DNA of 64,000 nt from Lachnospiraceae bacterium (GTDB taxonomy: Bacteria; Bacillota; Clostridia; Lachnospirales; Lachnospiraceae), in NCBI GenBank assembly GCA_021770245.1, contig JAETRI010000013.1:1-64000 (forward strand). The letters run 5' to 3'. The notes under the pieces are model-generated. The model ran no database searches, had not been told where the DNA came from, and saw only the letters and a list, made by a program, of their open reading frames with translations. This document shows positions 8,738 to 16,668 of the stretch, in pieces. The position numbers and the translations under genes are program-made. Within the stretch, counting starts at the first letter, position 1, and each line of letters starts with the position of its first letter.

Positions 8738-8802
8738 TACTTTTTTGTGACCGGGTAATAAAAAAGTGCGTACTTTTTTCCGGATGGTCCTTCTGCTACA
8801 CT
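8738..8802 (+). promoter_or_regulatory. Candidate HxlR operator and MATE promoter
   Basis: The sequence TACTTTTTT occurs twice (8738-8746 and 8771-8779). An inverted partner AAAAAAGT (8760-8767) forms a dyad with ACTTTTTT across a 4-nt centre. A weak -10 TACACT (8797-8802) lies 17 bp after the second copy, so the dyad would cover the -35 region. Spacing and symmetry fit repression by the divergent HxlR protein. Confidence 0.5.
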
Positions 8803-8835
8803 TTAATCAGAACAAAAAGACAGGAGGGTGTGAGG

Positions 8836-10233
8836 ATGGCACAGTCTAAAGTCATGAAGAACCAGATCACGGAGGGCGTTATATGGAAGCAGTTGTTAGT
8901 GTTTTGCTTCCCTATCATTCTGGGGACATTGTTCCAGCAGATGTACAATGCGGCGGATGTGATCGTGGTCGGGCATTTTGTGGGAAAAGAGGCGCTTGCC
9001 TGTGTGGGCGGTTCGTCAGGGACGGTCATTAACCTTGTGGTCGGATTTTTTGTGGGACTGTCATCGGGGGCCATGGTCATTGTATCCCGTGCATATGGCG
9101 CCGGAAAGACAGCAGAGCTGGATAAGGCTGTGCATGCATCCATGGCATTGTCTGTTGCGGGGAGCGTGATCCTGATGGCAGCGGGATTTATATGGACGCC
9201 AAAGGTTTTGGAAATGATGGATACGCCGCAGGAAGTGGTGGAAGGCTCCCTGGTCTACCTCAGGATCTATTTCGCCGGTATCCTGTTTGTGTTTATCTAC
9301 AATATAGGTTCTGCTATCCTGCGGGCCATGGGGGATTCCAGGAAGCCGCTGTATTATCTGATCGTCTGCTGTGTGATCAATATCCTGCTGGATGTTATCC
9401 TGGTGGTCGCATTCCGGATGGGGGTTGCGGGGGTAGCCATAGCGACAGTGACAGCCCAGGCGGTCAGCGCGGTGCTGACTGTCCGGGCGCTGATGAGGAC
9501 GGATGCGGCCTATTGCCTGAAACCGCATAAGATCAGGTTCCACAGGGAGGTACTTTTTTCCATCATCTGGATAGGGCTTCCTGCAGGTTTCCAGAGCGTC
9601 ATGAACAGCATATCGGGGATCATCATGCAGGCGGCGGTGAACGGGCTGGGGACGGATGCGGTGGCAGGGAATACGGCGTATGCGAAGCTGGATGCCATAT
9701 TCTGGATGATCTCCGGTGCGTTTTCGGTATCCATTGCCACCTTTGTGGGGCAGAACTACGGAGCGGGGAAATATGAACGGATGCGGCGCAGCATATGGGT
9801 ATGCCTGGGGCTGGATGTCCTGGTTTCGGGAGGGCTCAGCGTCCTGTTCATGACCTGCGGCAGATACCTTCTCTATCTGTTCACGGCGGATGCGGATGTG
9901 ATAAACAGCGGGCTGGAAGTGCTGCGGGCGATCGCCCCGTATTATGTGCTGGTTGCTTTTTATGAGATATTTACCAGTGCGCTCAGGGGGATGGGGGATG
10001 TGGTGGTCCCTATGGTCATGAATATCCTTGGGCTGTGTATGGTGCGTATTTTATGGATCGTGTTTGCGGTCCCTCATTTCCCGGACCTTTATCATATCAT
10101 TTTATCCTGCCCGGTTTCCTGGGCGGTAACGGCGGCCATATTTATCGTCTATTTTCGCGTAGCAACGAGCAAAATGGACATGTTTACATGTACATTTTGC
10201 GACTGCCGCGAAAGTCAGCTACACCGTAGCTGA
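8836..10233 (+). CDS. MATE-family multidrug efflux transporter
   Basis: A 465-aa membrane protein with about 12 hydrophobic spans, beginning MAQSKVMKNQITEGVIWKQL. The MATE signature PIILGTLFQQMYNAADVIVV lies near residues 25-45. It probably exports drugs or metabolites by cation antiport. The start at 8836 follows AGGAGG; the longer frame from 8725 crosses the promoter region. The last 20 or so residues (SKMDMFTCTFCDCRESQLHRS) are unlike a MATE C terminus: they are read from palindromic repeat DNA at 10169-10235, which also supplies the stop codon. The original 3' end thus appears replaced, though all main spans seem present. Confidence 0.88.
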   Translation: MAQSKVMKNQITEGVIWKQLLVFCFPIILGTLFQQMYNAADVIVVGHFVGKEALACVGGSSGTVINLVVGFFVGLSSGAMVIVSRAYGAGKTAELDKAVHASMALSVAGSVILMAAGFIWTPKVLEMMDTPQEVVEGSLVYLRIYFAGILFVFIYNIGSAILRAMGDSRKPLYYLIVCCVINILLDVILVVAFRMGVAGVAIATVTAQAVSAVLTVRALMRTDAAYCLKPHKIRFHREVLFSIIWIGLPAGFQSVMNSISGIIMQAAVNGLGTDAVAGNTAYAKLDAIFWMISGAFSVSIATFVGQNYGAGKYERMRRSIWVCLGLDVLVSGGLSVLFMTCGRYLLYLFTADADVINSGLEVLRAIAPYYVLVAFYEIFTSALRGMGDVVVPMVMNILGLCMVRILWIVFAVPHFPDLYHIILSCPVSWAVTAAIFIVYFRVATSKMDMFTCTFCDCRESQLHRS

Positions 10234-10235
10234 CT
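10169..10235. repeat. Tandem palindromes at the 3' end of the MATE gene
   Basis: Arms 10169-10182 and 10187-10200 (GCAAAATGGACATG with its complement, 13 of 14 pairs) are followed by a perfect 10-bp dyad AGTCAGCTAC / GTAGCTGACT (10213-10222, 10226-10235). The MATE stop codon falls inside the second dyad. There is no T-run, so it is not a standard terminator. It has the look of an inserted palindromic repeat. Confidence 0.55.
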
Positions 10236-10279
10236 GTGGACTCAGGAATAGAAAGACAGGGGTTCAGAGAAAGGGGATT

Positions 10280-10657
10280 GTGTTAAAGAACCTGTTTCTG
10301 AAAGACGGCAAAGGAAGGAAACATTTTCTGGTCAGCGTGCCGGAAGATGTGCAGATTGATTTCGGGATGTTAGGCGGGCGGCTGGGTGTCAGGAAGATGG
10401 GGCTGGCATCAGCAGAGCGGCTGGAACGGTATCTTGGAATGGAACAGGGATGCGTATCCCCGATGGGGATATTGAACGATGAGGAAAGAGCGGTTGTAGT
10501 TGTATTTGACAGCGATCTTCCGGAGGATACGGTAGTGGGCATCCATCCGAATGATACAACGGCTTCGGTCTGGATGAAATTCGGGGATGTGGCGCGGATC
10601 GTGGAAGAACATGGAAATGAAGTTGTCAGGCTGGATTTTTCGGGACAGGAGGTATGA
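10280..10657 (+). CDS. YbaK/ProX-type aminoacyl-tRNA editing domain protein, N-terminally short
   Basis: A 125-aa protein from a GTG start, with the YbaK/aaRS-associated deacylase fold (LFLKDGKGRKHFLVSVPED, then GLASAERLERYLGMEQGCVSPMG). Family members clear mischarged Ala- or Cys-tRNAs and are usually about 160 aa. Some 40 N-terminal residues are missing, and the gene begins directly after the palindromes that cut the MATE gene. A purine run AAGGGG is close before the GTG, so expression is possible. Probably a truncation product; activity uncertain. Confidence 0.65.
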   Translation: MLKNLFLKDGKGRKHFLVSVPEDVQIDFGMLGGRLGVRKMGLASAERLERYLGMEQGCVSPMGILNDEERAVVVVFDSDLPEDTVVGIHPNDTTASVWMKFGDVARIVEEHGNEVVRLDFSGQEV

Positions 10658-10661
10658 AGCT

Positions 10662-11010
10662 ATGGATTTTATGGAGATATCGAAAAAAGAAGGACAGTGC
10701 GTAAGTTCGCACAGCGTCCGGTGGAAGCGGAGAAAGTGGAAAAGATACTGGAAGCAGGGCGGTGGTCGCCTACGGCGGTAAATGCACAGCCCTAGAGGAT
10801 ACTGGTGTAGATGCGCCGGAGAGCCTTTTAAAAGTCAGGGAGTTCTGTTCCTTTGGCTATGATAAGAAGTATGTCGATCTTGCAGAGGAATGCGATGATA
10901 AGGAGCATGGAAAGATCAATCTTTATTATGGCGCGCCGCTGGTACTGTTTGTGGCTTATGACAGAGATGTCTGCTGGAAGCATCCGCAGAGCGGGAAGAG
11001 CAGCGGGGCT
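10662..11010 (+). pseudogene. Nitroreductase-family gene, frameshifted and truncated
   Basis: AGGAGGT and an ATG at 10662 begin MDFMEISKK. The reading frame then shifts in an A6 run: one more A would restore RRTVRKFAQRPVEAEKVEK, a typical flavin nitroreductase start. TAG interrupts after SPTAVNAQP where Trp (TGG) is usual. A second shift precedes the stretch YYGAPLVLFVAYDRDVCWKH and then GKSSG, where homology stops. Two shifts, a nonsense codon and a lost 3' third make this clearly non-functional. Confidence 0.78.
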
Positions 11011-11162
11011 GCTCCTGTTTGCAGCGTGGGAGCGGAAGGAAAAGGAAGAAGGGGAGATGCCTGTCCAGTATCAGGATCTGCCTCGGATACATCTCATGGT
11101 GGCATTCCGGGACATTTACAGGGAGATATCTGGAGAGTATTTTGGGAAATGCCCATGAAAAG

Positions 11163-11348
11163 ATGTCCGAAAAAGGCTGCCGGATCACCCAGGATTGTAT
11201 CGGGTGTGGGACGTGTGCCAGGAACTGTCCGCAGAGGTGTATCGAAAGCGGGAAACCATATAGGATCATGCAGGAACACGGTCTGCATTGTGGAAGCTGT
11301 TATGAGCGGTGTCCTGTCCAGGCAGTGAGAAGGAGGGATTGTATATGA
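11163..11348 (+). pseudogene. Two-cluster ferredoxin domain, C-terminal remnant
   Basis: A 61-residue open frame with two ferredoxin-like Cys motifs: CIGCGTCARNCP and CGSCYERCP. As far as I recall, such domains occur as the C-terminal part of larger flavin-binding (pyridoxamine-phosphate-oxidase-like) proteins in Clostridia. The N-terminal part is missing; the DNA before it (11010-11160) contains an unrecognised fragment and nitroreductase debris. The frame ends 4 nt into the sirtuin gene. Translation from the ATG at 11163 as a mini-ferredoxin is possible but unsupported by a good ribosome binding site. Confidence 0.6.
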
Positions 11349-12247
11349 AACAGCAGGGAATGCGTGGTTTTTTTAGAAAGGATCTGTCCGCGGTACAGAG
11401 GCTTTGGGAGAAGCTGGATGCCGCGGATGCGGTGGTGATCGGCGCGGGCGCCGGACTTTCCGCTTCGGCAGGGTTTACTTATGACGGGGAACGGTTTCGG
11501 AGATATTTTTCTGATTTTGGGGAGAAGTATGGCTTCCGTGATATGTATACAGGCGGCTTTTATCCATACAGGACTTTGGAAGAGCATTGGGCTTACTGGA
11601 GCCGGTATATCTATGTCAACCGGTATATGGACGCACCGAAGCCGGTATACCGGGAACTGTTTGAAGCGGTGAAGGGAAAGGATTATTTTGTTATTACGAC
11701 GAATGTGGACCACTGCTTCCAGAAAGCGGGATTTGACAAGAAGCGGCTTTTTTATACCCAGGGGGATTACGGCCTGTTCCAGTGCAGTGAACCCTGCCGT
11801 CAGGAAACTTTCGAAAATGAAGAGGCGGTCCGTAAGATGATGGAGTGCCAGAAAGATATGCGGATACCAGAGGAGCTTCTACCCGTCTGTCCGCACTGCG
11901 GGAAGCCGATGACCATGAACCTGCGCTCGGACGGGCGGTTCGTGCAGGATGAGGGCTGGCATATGGCGGCAGGGCGGTACGAGGATTTCCTGTGTACCAG
12001 GAAAGGGCAGAGGATCTTGTTTTTGGAGCTGGGCGTGGGATATAATACCCCCGTCATCATCAAATATCCATTCTGGCAGATGACCGCCAAGAACCCGAAG
12101 GCGGCTTATGCCTGCATCAATGACGGAGAAGCGGCAGGACCGAGGGAGATTGAACATCAGGCGGTTTATATCAATGGCGATATCGGTGAGATACTGTCCG
12201 GAATAAACCAGAGAAAAGGAGGGGGTTTGCTTGCGGGAGCATGGTAA
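11345..12247 (+). CDS. Sirtuin-family NAD-dependent enzyme, class M-like
   Basis: A 300-aa SIR2 fold protein with a good GGAGG before the ATG at 11345. The NAD-binding motif GAGAGLSASAGF spans residues 33-44 and TTNVDH 118-123. Zinc ligands are Cys147, Cys151, Cys182 and Cys185. The catalytic His of normal deacylase sirtuins is absent: the segment reads YTQGDYGLFQC, with Gln139 in its place. This Asn120/Gln139 arrangement matches class M sirtuins (SirTM), which act as protein ADP-ribosyltransferases. Those usually sit with a macrodomain hydrolase and lipoylation genes; none is here. It is the only clearly intact enzyme among truncated neighbours. Confidence 0.82.
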   Translation: MKQQGMRGFFRKDLSAVQRLWEKLDAADAVVIGAGAGLSASAGFTYDGERFRRYFSDFGEKYGFRDMYTGGFYPYRTLEEHWAYWSRYIYVNRYMDAPKPVYRELFEAVKGKDYFVITTNVDHCFQKAGFDKKRLFYTQGDYGLFQCSEPCRQETFENEEAVRKMMECQKDMRIPEELLPVCPHCGKPMTMNLRSDGRFVQDEGWHMAAGRYEDFLCTRKGQRILFLELGVGYNTPVIIKYPFWQMTAKNPKAAYACINDGEAAGPREIEHQAVYINGDIGEILSGINQRKGGGLLAGAW

Positions 12248-12335
12248 AAATACAAAATACTGGAAATCATTAAAAGCCGCTTTCCCGCATACCATACCGA
12301 TCTTTGCGGGGTTCTGGTTTCTTGGGCTGACGTAG
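12231..12335 (+). pseudogene. AzlC-type amino-acid exporter, 5' fragment
   Basis: A TTG start at 12231 follows AAAGGAGGGGG. It opens a 34-codon frame with SLKAAFPHTIPIFAGFWFLG, the N-terminal signature of AzlC (large subunit of the branched-chain amino-acid exporter). It overlaps the sirtuin 3' end by 17 nt. A TAG occurs where a Tyr codon is normal (GLTYG), and homology ends a few codons later, where a DUF3737 fragment begins. More than 80% of the gene is missing. Confidence 0.7.
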
Positions 12336-12365
12336 GGGATGGCTGGAGAAAGGAGAGAAGCTGTG

Positions 12366-12638
12366 ATGACACTGATAAGCTGTACCATCGAGAGCCTTCA
12401 GGGGATGTGCTATATTGACAACCTGGTGATGAAGAACTGCAAGCTTCTGAATACCACCCTTGCTTTTGAATATTCCACGGTGGATGCGGAGATTACCGGA
12501 AAGATTGACAGCGTCATGAATCTTTCCGGTGGAGTGATCCGGGCAGACCGTATCGATGAACTGATTCTTGAAAAAGACAAGGTAGACCCGTCAAAGACAA
12601 AGCTCATCTGCCAAAGAAAACTAAAGGAGGTCGTATGA
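12366..12638 (+). pseudogene. DUF3737-family protein, C-terminal fragment
   Basis: A 90-codon frame carrying CTIESLQGMCYIDNLVMKNC and NTTLAFEYSTVDAEITGKID, which I recognise as the C-terminal part of the DUF3737 parallel-beta-helix family (about 280 aa when complete). The N-terminal two thirds are missing; the preceding DNA is the azlC fragment. An AGGAGAG near the ATG at 12366 might allow translation. The stop overlaps the LysE start (ATGA), so original operon spacing is kept on the 3' side. Confidence 0.7.
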
Positions 12639-12860
12639 GCCTGTTTTGGAAGGGAATCCTGATCGGGCTGATCTTCGGCGTACCGGTGGGAGCCATGACG
12701 GTGCAGAGAACCTGGGAACACGGTATCAGGGCAGGACTCTTTACGGGAATGGGATCCTCCGTGGCAGATTGTATCTATGCGGGGATCGGGGGCTTTGGCC
12801 TGACCATGATTGCATCGGGAAACGGATGGCTGGTGGTCGTGGGAGTGTTCCTGGGAATAC
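12635..12860 (+). pseudogene. LysE-type translocator, 5' fragment
   Basis: Starts at an ATG after AAAGGAGGT. The first 75 or so residues (KGILIGLIFGVPVGAMTVQR, then GLFTGMGSSVADCIYAG) are the first spans of a LysE/RhtB-type amino-acid exporter. Near 12858 the homology stops and the frame runs into DNA of the next gene, ending at 12928 with unrelated residues. A few residues also seem lost after PVGA. Two thirds of the transporter are missing. Confidence 0.68.
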
Positions 12861-12867
12861 AGGCTCC

Positions 12868-13431
12868 ATGGGAACTGAGACAGAGGGAATGTCAGAGAGT
12901 GCCATTACCGATGAGACGGAAAGCATGACAGGGTTGGCGGCGGATGCAGGCGAAGCGGAAAGTGAAACGGTAACTGCACCGGAAACCGCAGCGGAAAGTG
13001 AAACGGCATCCGTACCAGAAACTGCACTGGAAACGACTGGCACAGAAACAGGTACCCGGAATGGTGCCAGAGAGGAAAATGTAATGAATATGAATGTACA
13101 GGTTGGCGATGCAGTATTTTCAGCCACATTGGAAGAAAATGAAGCAGTCACTGCGTTTGTGGAAATGATGCGGGAGGGTTCCGTGGTGATCCAGATGAGC
13201 GATTATTCCGGTTTTGAAAAGGTAGGCCCCCTGGGAACAAGCCTTCCCGCCAGTAACGGCCAGACCACAACACATGCCGGAGATATTGTTTTATATAACG
13301 GGAATCAGATCGTTATATTTTATGGCTCCAATTCGTGGAGCTACACAAGGCTGGGGCATATTGATGATCTGACCGGTTGGGAGGAAGCTCTCGGAAACGG
13401 AGATGTGACAGTGACATTTTCGCTGGAATGA
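12868..13431 (+). pseudogene. Cyclophilin-like fold protein lacking its export signal
   Basis: From about 13081 the frame encodes a cyclophilin-like domain (family PF18050 as I recall): FVEMMREGSVVIQMSDYSGF and GDIVLYNGNQIVIFYGSNSW. Before it lies a 60-residue Thr/Glu/Ala/Ser-rich linker (repeats of the type ETAxESET), typical behind a lipoprotein signal. No signal peptide or lipobox remains: the 5' end is joined to the lysE fragment near 12860. The domain may be intact, but without a signal it would stay in the cytoplasm, if made. Confidence 0.62.
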
Positions 13432-13454
13432 GGTCCCCAAGATCTTTGGCAGTC

Positions 13455-13484
13455 AAAAACCCCGCTACAGGTATCGGTTTTTTT
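13455..13484 (+). terminator. Terminator-like hairpin after the cyclophilin-like remnant
   Basis: A 7-bp stem AAAAACC / GGTTTTT runs into a T7 tract. It ends the decayed plus-strand gene series. Confidence 0.5.
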
Positions 13485-13589
13485 GATACTCGGCATTCGC
13501 AAAGCCAATGAAATTGGCTTTATGCTCGTGCAGGCACGGCACTTGGCGCATTGCTCGCGGAAATTTGAAAGAAAGTTTGGAGGTGTCGT

Positions 13590-13643
13590 ATGCCTTACGA
13601 TGAGGAAAGGATATTTCATGGGGCGGCAGGCCGTCTGCGGTAA
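13590..13643 (+). other. 17-codon start remnant inside a hairpin
   Basis: TTGGAGGTG precedes an ATG opening MPYDEERIFHGAAGRLR and then TAA. A perfect 11-bp dyad CATGGGGCGGC / GCCGCCCCATG (13617-13627, 13644-13654) covers its 3' half. The hairpin is also just downstream of the minus-strand SDR gene and may end its transcript. The good ribosome binding site suggests the start of a lost gene; a leader peptide cannot be excluded. The flanking 13500-13560 holds short dyads (AAAGCCAA / TTGGCTTT). Confidence 0.35.
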
Positions 13644-13666
13644 GCCGCCCCATGGCAGTATCCAAA

Positions 13667-14443
13667 TTAGAAGCTGGTAAATGCGCCGTCTATTACAAAG
13701 TCGGAGCCGGTGGTAAAAGTGCTGGTATCCCCCGCCAGATAGACACAGACGGACTGCAGTTCCTCCGGCTTGCCCAACCGCCCCATAGGAGCCATAGCGT
13801 TCCACTGAGCAATTAAGGGCTTGAGAGTCTCGGAAGAGAGGGTCAGGTCAGTACCGATATAGCCGGGGCTGATACAGTTAACCCGCACGCCCCTCTTGGC
13901 CCACTCCACGGCCAGAGACTTGGTTAGCTGGATTACTCCGGCTTTGGAGGCGTTATAAGCGCACTGTGGCTGAGGTACATTGACAATGTGGGCGGACATA
14001 GAGGCGGTATTGATAATGGAACCATAGCCCTGCTTCAGCATGACTTTGCCTGCCGCCCGGGCCGTGAGAAATACGCCGGTTAAATTGGTATCAATGACTT
14101 TCTTCCAATGTTCAAAGCTCATAAGCTCGGCCGGCTCGTTGATACAGATGCCTGCATTGCAGAAGGCGGCGTCCAGTTTCCGATACTTTTCTGTTACCGC
14201 AGTGACCATGTCGTCAACCTGATCCGGGTTGGTTACATCGGCCTGGAACGCCATGGTATCGGAGCCGGTGGTTTCCCGGAGCCAATCGGCGGTTTCCTGA
14301 GCGGTTCTGATATCCACATCCACGACAGCCACGTTGGCCCCCGCCTCACAGAAAGCGGTGGCAACGCTTTTCCCGATTCCCCGCGCACCGCCGGTCACAA
14401 AGATGCTTTTGTTGTCCAGTCTCATTTTTTCGATAATACCCAT
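13667..14443 (-). CDS. Short-chain dehydrogenase/reductase
   Basis: A 258-aa SDR oxidoreductase. The NAD(P)-binding motif is TGGARGIG (residues 18-25). The acidic residue in VVDVD after the second strand suggests NAD preference. Then come CNAGI and the catalytic S-Y-K set (Ser in NTASMS, YNASK). It resembles sorbitol/sorbose or 3-oxoacyl-type reductases; the substrate cannot be told. GGAGGGAAG precedes the ATG at 14443. It stands alone on the minus strand. Confidence 0.93.
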   Translation of the reverse strand: MGIIEKMRLDNKSIFVTGGARGIGKSVATAFCEAGANVAVVDVDIRTAQETADWLRETTGSDTMAFQADVTNPDQVDDMVTAVTEKYRKLDAAFCNAGICINEPAELMSFEHWKKVIDTNLTGVFLTARAAGKVMLKQGYGSIINTASMSAHIVNVPQPQCAYNASKAGVIQLTKSLAVEWAKRGVRVNCISPGYIGTDLTLSSETLKPLIAQWNAMAPMGRLGKPEELQSVCVYLAGDTSTFTTGSDFVIDGAFTSF

Positions 14444-14897
14444 AGTGCTTCCCTCCGATCGATCAATCCGTTATACAAAATGATATTAGATGTAACGGTT
14501 CGGCTCCCCGCAGACGCCGGGGCAAACAGAAAGGATCCTGTCGGAAGCTCCAGCGTCTGCGGGCTTGAACTGTTACTGACAGATAAAGTATTTCTATCAT
14601 ATCCTGAGCACCGCAAAACTGCAATACGCAAAATGACCTAATATTTTACTAAATTTTTGGACTGCCGTTGTGTTCAATCTGTATGGAGCCGGTCTTGAGG
14701 GAGAGGGCCCGTATCCGAAGGCGGACAGCGGATGCTTTTGAAGGCGCGGTTCGTTTCGTTGGAGCAGATTTGGGCAGGGCTTTTGTAAGGGCAAAAAACG
14801 TCAGCATTTCGGCGGGCGAAGGGCCGGTGTGTGGAGGAAAGGGTTTGGACAAATGGAAGCGGGAAGGGAAGGCAGGAATGGGCTGAGGGGGAGTGCC
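14444..14897. repeat. Non-coding stretch with an 85-bp palindromic repeat
   Basis: An imperfect palindrome spans 14492-14576. Its inner arms CCCGCAGACGC (14507-14517) and GCGTCTGCGGG (14553-14563) are perfect, and its outer ends read GTAAC / GTTAC. It looks like one of the small intergenic repeat families of this genome. Nothing recognisable was seen in 14580-14880; the open frames there have no support. Confidence 0.55.
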
Positions 14898-15368
14898 ATG
14901 GTATTTCTCCTTTTGGTACTGCTTCTGGCAGCATGGGGAGGGCGGGAGGACGCCGGTAAAAGGGAGGAGACGAGGGAAGATACTTACCGGGAAGAGAAGG
15001 AGGCGGCCACAGAGCTGCCTGCCGAAGGGAGACCTCGGCGCGGCAGAGGAATTACGGTAAGCGAAACAAAACTGATGGTGGAGGCGCTGGGGGAAAATGG
15101 TTTTCTGGCCAGGGAAGTCCGTTCGCAGGCACGGCAGGATGCGGGCTGCATTGTCCTTTATCCGCCGGCCCGACAGACAGGGAAGCCGGTGGAAGTGGTC
15201 TATACGGAGCGGACTGTTTTTCTGATTCGCGCCTCGTGGGACGGAAGGGGCGTTATGGATAGAGAGGGAACCGCCGCGGATTTGGAGAAGGGCAGCCGCA
15301 TACTCCTTTCCGGGGTGAGAGAAGGAGACGTTCTGTACGCCTCACGGATCGTTATAACCGGCTTTTGA
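14898..15368 (+). CDS. Small exported protein of unknown function
   Basis: A 156-aa protein. A start at 14898 (MVFLLLVLLLAAWGG) is preferred because GGGGGAG lies 6 nt upstream; the ATG at 14853 would put 15 residues before the hydrophobic segment. The leader looks like a lipoprotein signal, but the residue at the lipobox Cys position is Trp (LLAAWGG); TGG differs from a Cys codon by one base. A charged linker follows, then a compact C-terminal domain (residues 55-156). No family recognised. The 3' end overlaps the convergent AraC gene by 27 nt. Confidence 0.6.
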   Translation: MVFLLLVLLLAAWGGREDAGKREETREDTYREEKEAATELPAEGRPRRGRGITVSETKLMVEALGENGFLAREVRSQARQDAGCIVLYPPARQTGKPVEVVYTERTVFLIRASWDGRGVMDREGTAADLEKGSRILLSGVREGDVLYASRIVITGF

Positions 15369-16277
15369 ACTCCCGGGCGGCAAGGTCCGGTATCGGGCGG
15401 GAGTGTGGCCGAAGGTCCGGCTGAACATACGGATATAATAGCTGGTATTGGAAAAACCGCACATATAGGCGATTTCCGTAACGGAAAGCGCGGTGGTGCA
15501 TAACAGTTCCATGCTCCGTTCCAGCCGATAGTCCATCAGAAAGGCGACGGGTGTTTTATGGAGGAGATCGCGGAAAGTCTTGCAGCAGCCGCTTCGACAG
15601 ACATTTCCCGAGGCGGCAATCTGAGACAGGGTTATTTTTTCCGTATAATGGGACTGGATATAGCTGACCATATGCCGCAGCTCCTGAAAGCGTCGGAGCG
15701 TGTGGGCGGGGCAGGAACGTTCCATGCTGCCCAAATGAAGGTAAAGCTGCTGCCAGATAGAGGTGAAGATCCCCAGGATGCCCAGTTCAAATCCGTCTTC
15801 CTGCCTGGTGCAGAGGGCATAGAGCTCCCGCAGCCATTCCAGGATGGAACGCTGCCAGGAAACGGACGGGTCCAGAAGCGTTCCCGGGCCTGCATTGGTT
15901 AAGACCGGATGAATGCAGGAGGACAGGAGCCTGTGGGACGTCCCCAGCAGAGAGGGCGGGAGAAGAAAACACAGAAATTCACAGTCAGATCCGTCCAGGT
16001 CATGGCCATGGTGAAGCTGGTCCGCATTCACGAAGATTCCCTGTCCTTTACGAAGCACATATTCCTCCCCGCTGACGAAATACCCCATCTTTCCGTTCAG
16101 GACAACAATAAATTCCACATCGTTATGCCAATGGCTCGCGGCTCGCATACCGGGGTAGCGGGAAAGATGTCCCACCCGGGCATAAACCGGAAAATCCGAA
16201 AAATTGTATTCGACCACTTCCGAACTGTCCGACCGCAGCTCGGCAGGACACAGGACAGGTGTGAGGAAAATATCCAT
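15342..16277 (-). CDS. AraC-family transcriptional regulator
   Basis: A 311-aa regulator with an N-terminal cupin-like sensing domain (SHWHNDVEFIVVLNGKMGYF near residues 50-70) and a C-terminal double helix-turn-helix ending VTEIAYMCGFSNTSYYIRMF. Such proteins usually sense sugars and activate catabolic genes; the ligand is unknown. The start at 16277 is chosen because AAGGAGCG precedes MDIFLTPVLCP; the open frame to 16367 lacks a better site. No obvious target gene lies next to it. Confidence 0.9.
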   Translation of the reverse strand: MDIFLTPVLCPAELRSDSSEVVEYNFSDFPVYARVGHLSRYPGMRAASHWHNDVEFIVVLNGKMGYFVSGEEYVLRKGQGIFVNADQLHHGHDLDGSDCEFLCFLLPPSLLGTSHRLLSSCIHPVLTNAGPGTLLDPSVSWQRSILEWLRELYALCTRQEDGFELGILGIFTSIWQQLYLHLGSMERSCPAHTLRRFQELRHMVSYIQSHYTEKITLSQIAASGNVCRSGCCKTFRDLLHKTPVAFLMDYRLERSMELLCTTALSVTEIAYMCGFSNTSYYIRMFSRTFGHTPARYRTLPPGSSKAGYNDP

Positions 16278-16668
16278 GGGCGCTCCTTTTCTTTCCGTTT
16301 CGGACCGTTCGTACGGGTCCGCAGGGGACCGTCGAATCGGAGAAAAAAATACGATTCTGTTATCCATGCGTCTTAAAATGATATTTCTATCTTATTTTAT
16401 CAAATATAATTCTATCAAATGGAGAACGGAAAGTCCATGCGCAATAGAAGAGAAAACGGGAGCGTTGTAACAAAGGATGTGCCTCCTGATGTAATTGCGG
16501 ACGGCAATCCCTGCCGCTCCTGCGGCCGGTCACAGACCGGGATTTGGAATATTATTATAAAGACAGAAAATGAAATCCCTAACCGATATAAATGCTGATT
16601 ACCCCATTCACATAAGTCAGCCATAAGCCCTGCATCCGGATGCGGATGCGGGGCTTATTGGCGTAAAA
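16278..16668. other. Non-coding stretch with a strong hairpin
   Basis: An AT-rich segment (16370-16420) probably contains the araC promoter, but no box is clear. At the other end, arms 16623-16637 and 16644-16658 (ATAAGCCCTGCATCC with 14 of 15 pairs) form a strong hairpin just downstream of the minus-strand marR stop, a likely 3' end for that transcript although no T-run follows. Nothing else recognised. Confidence 0.45.
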
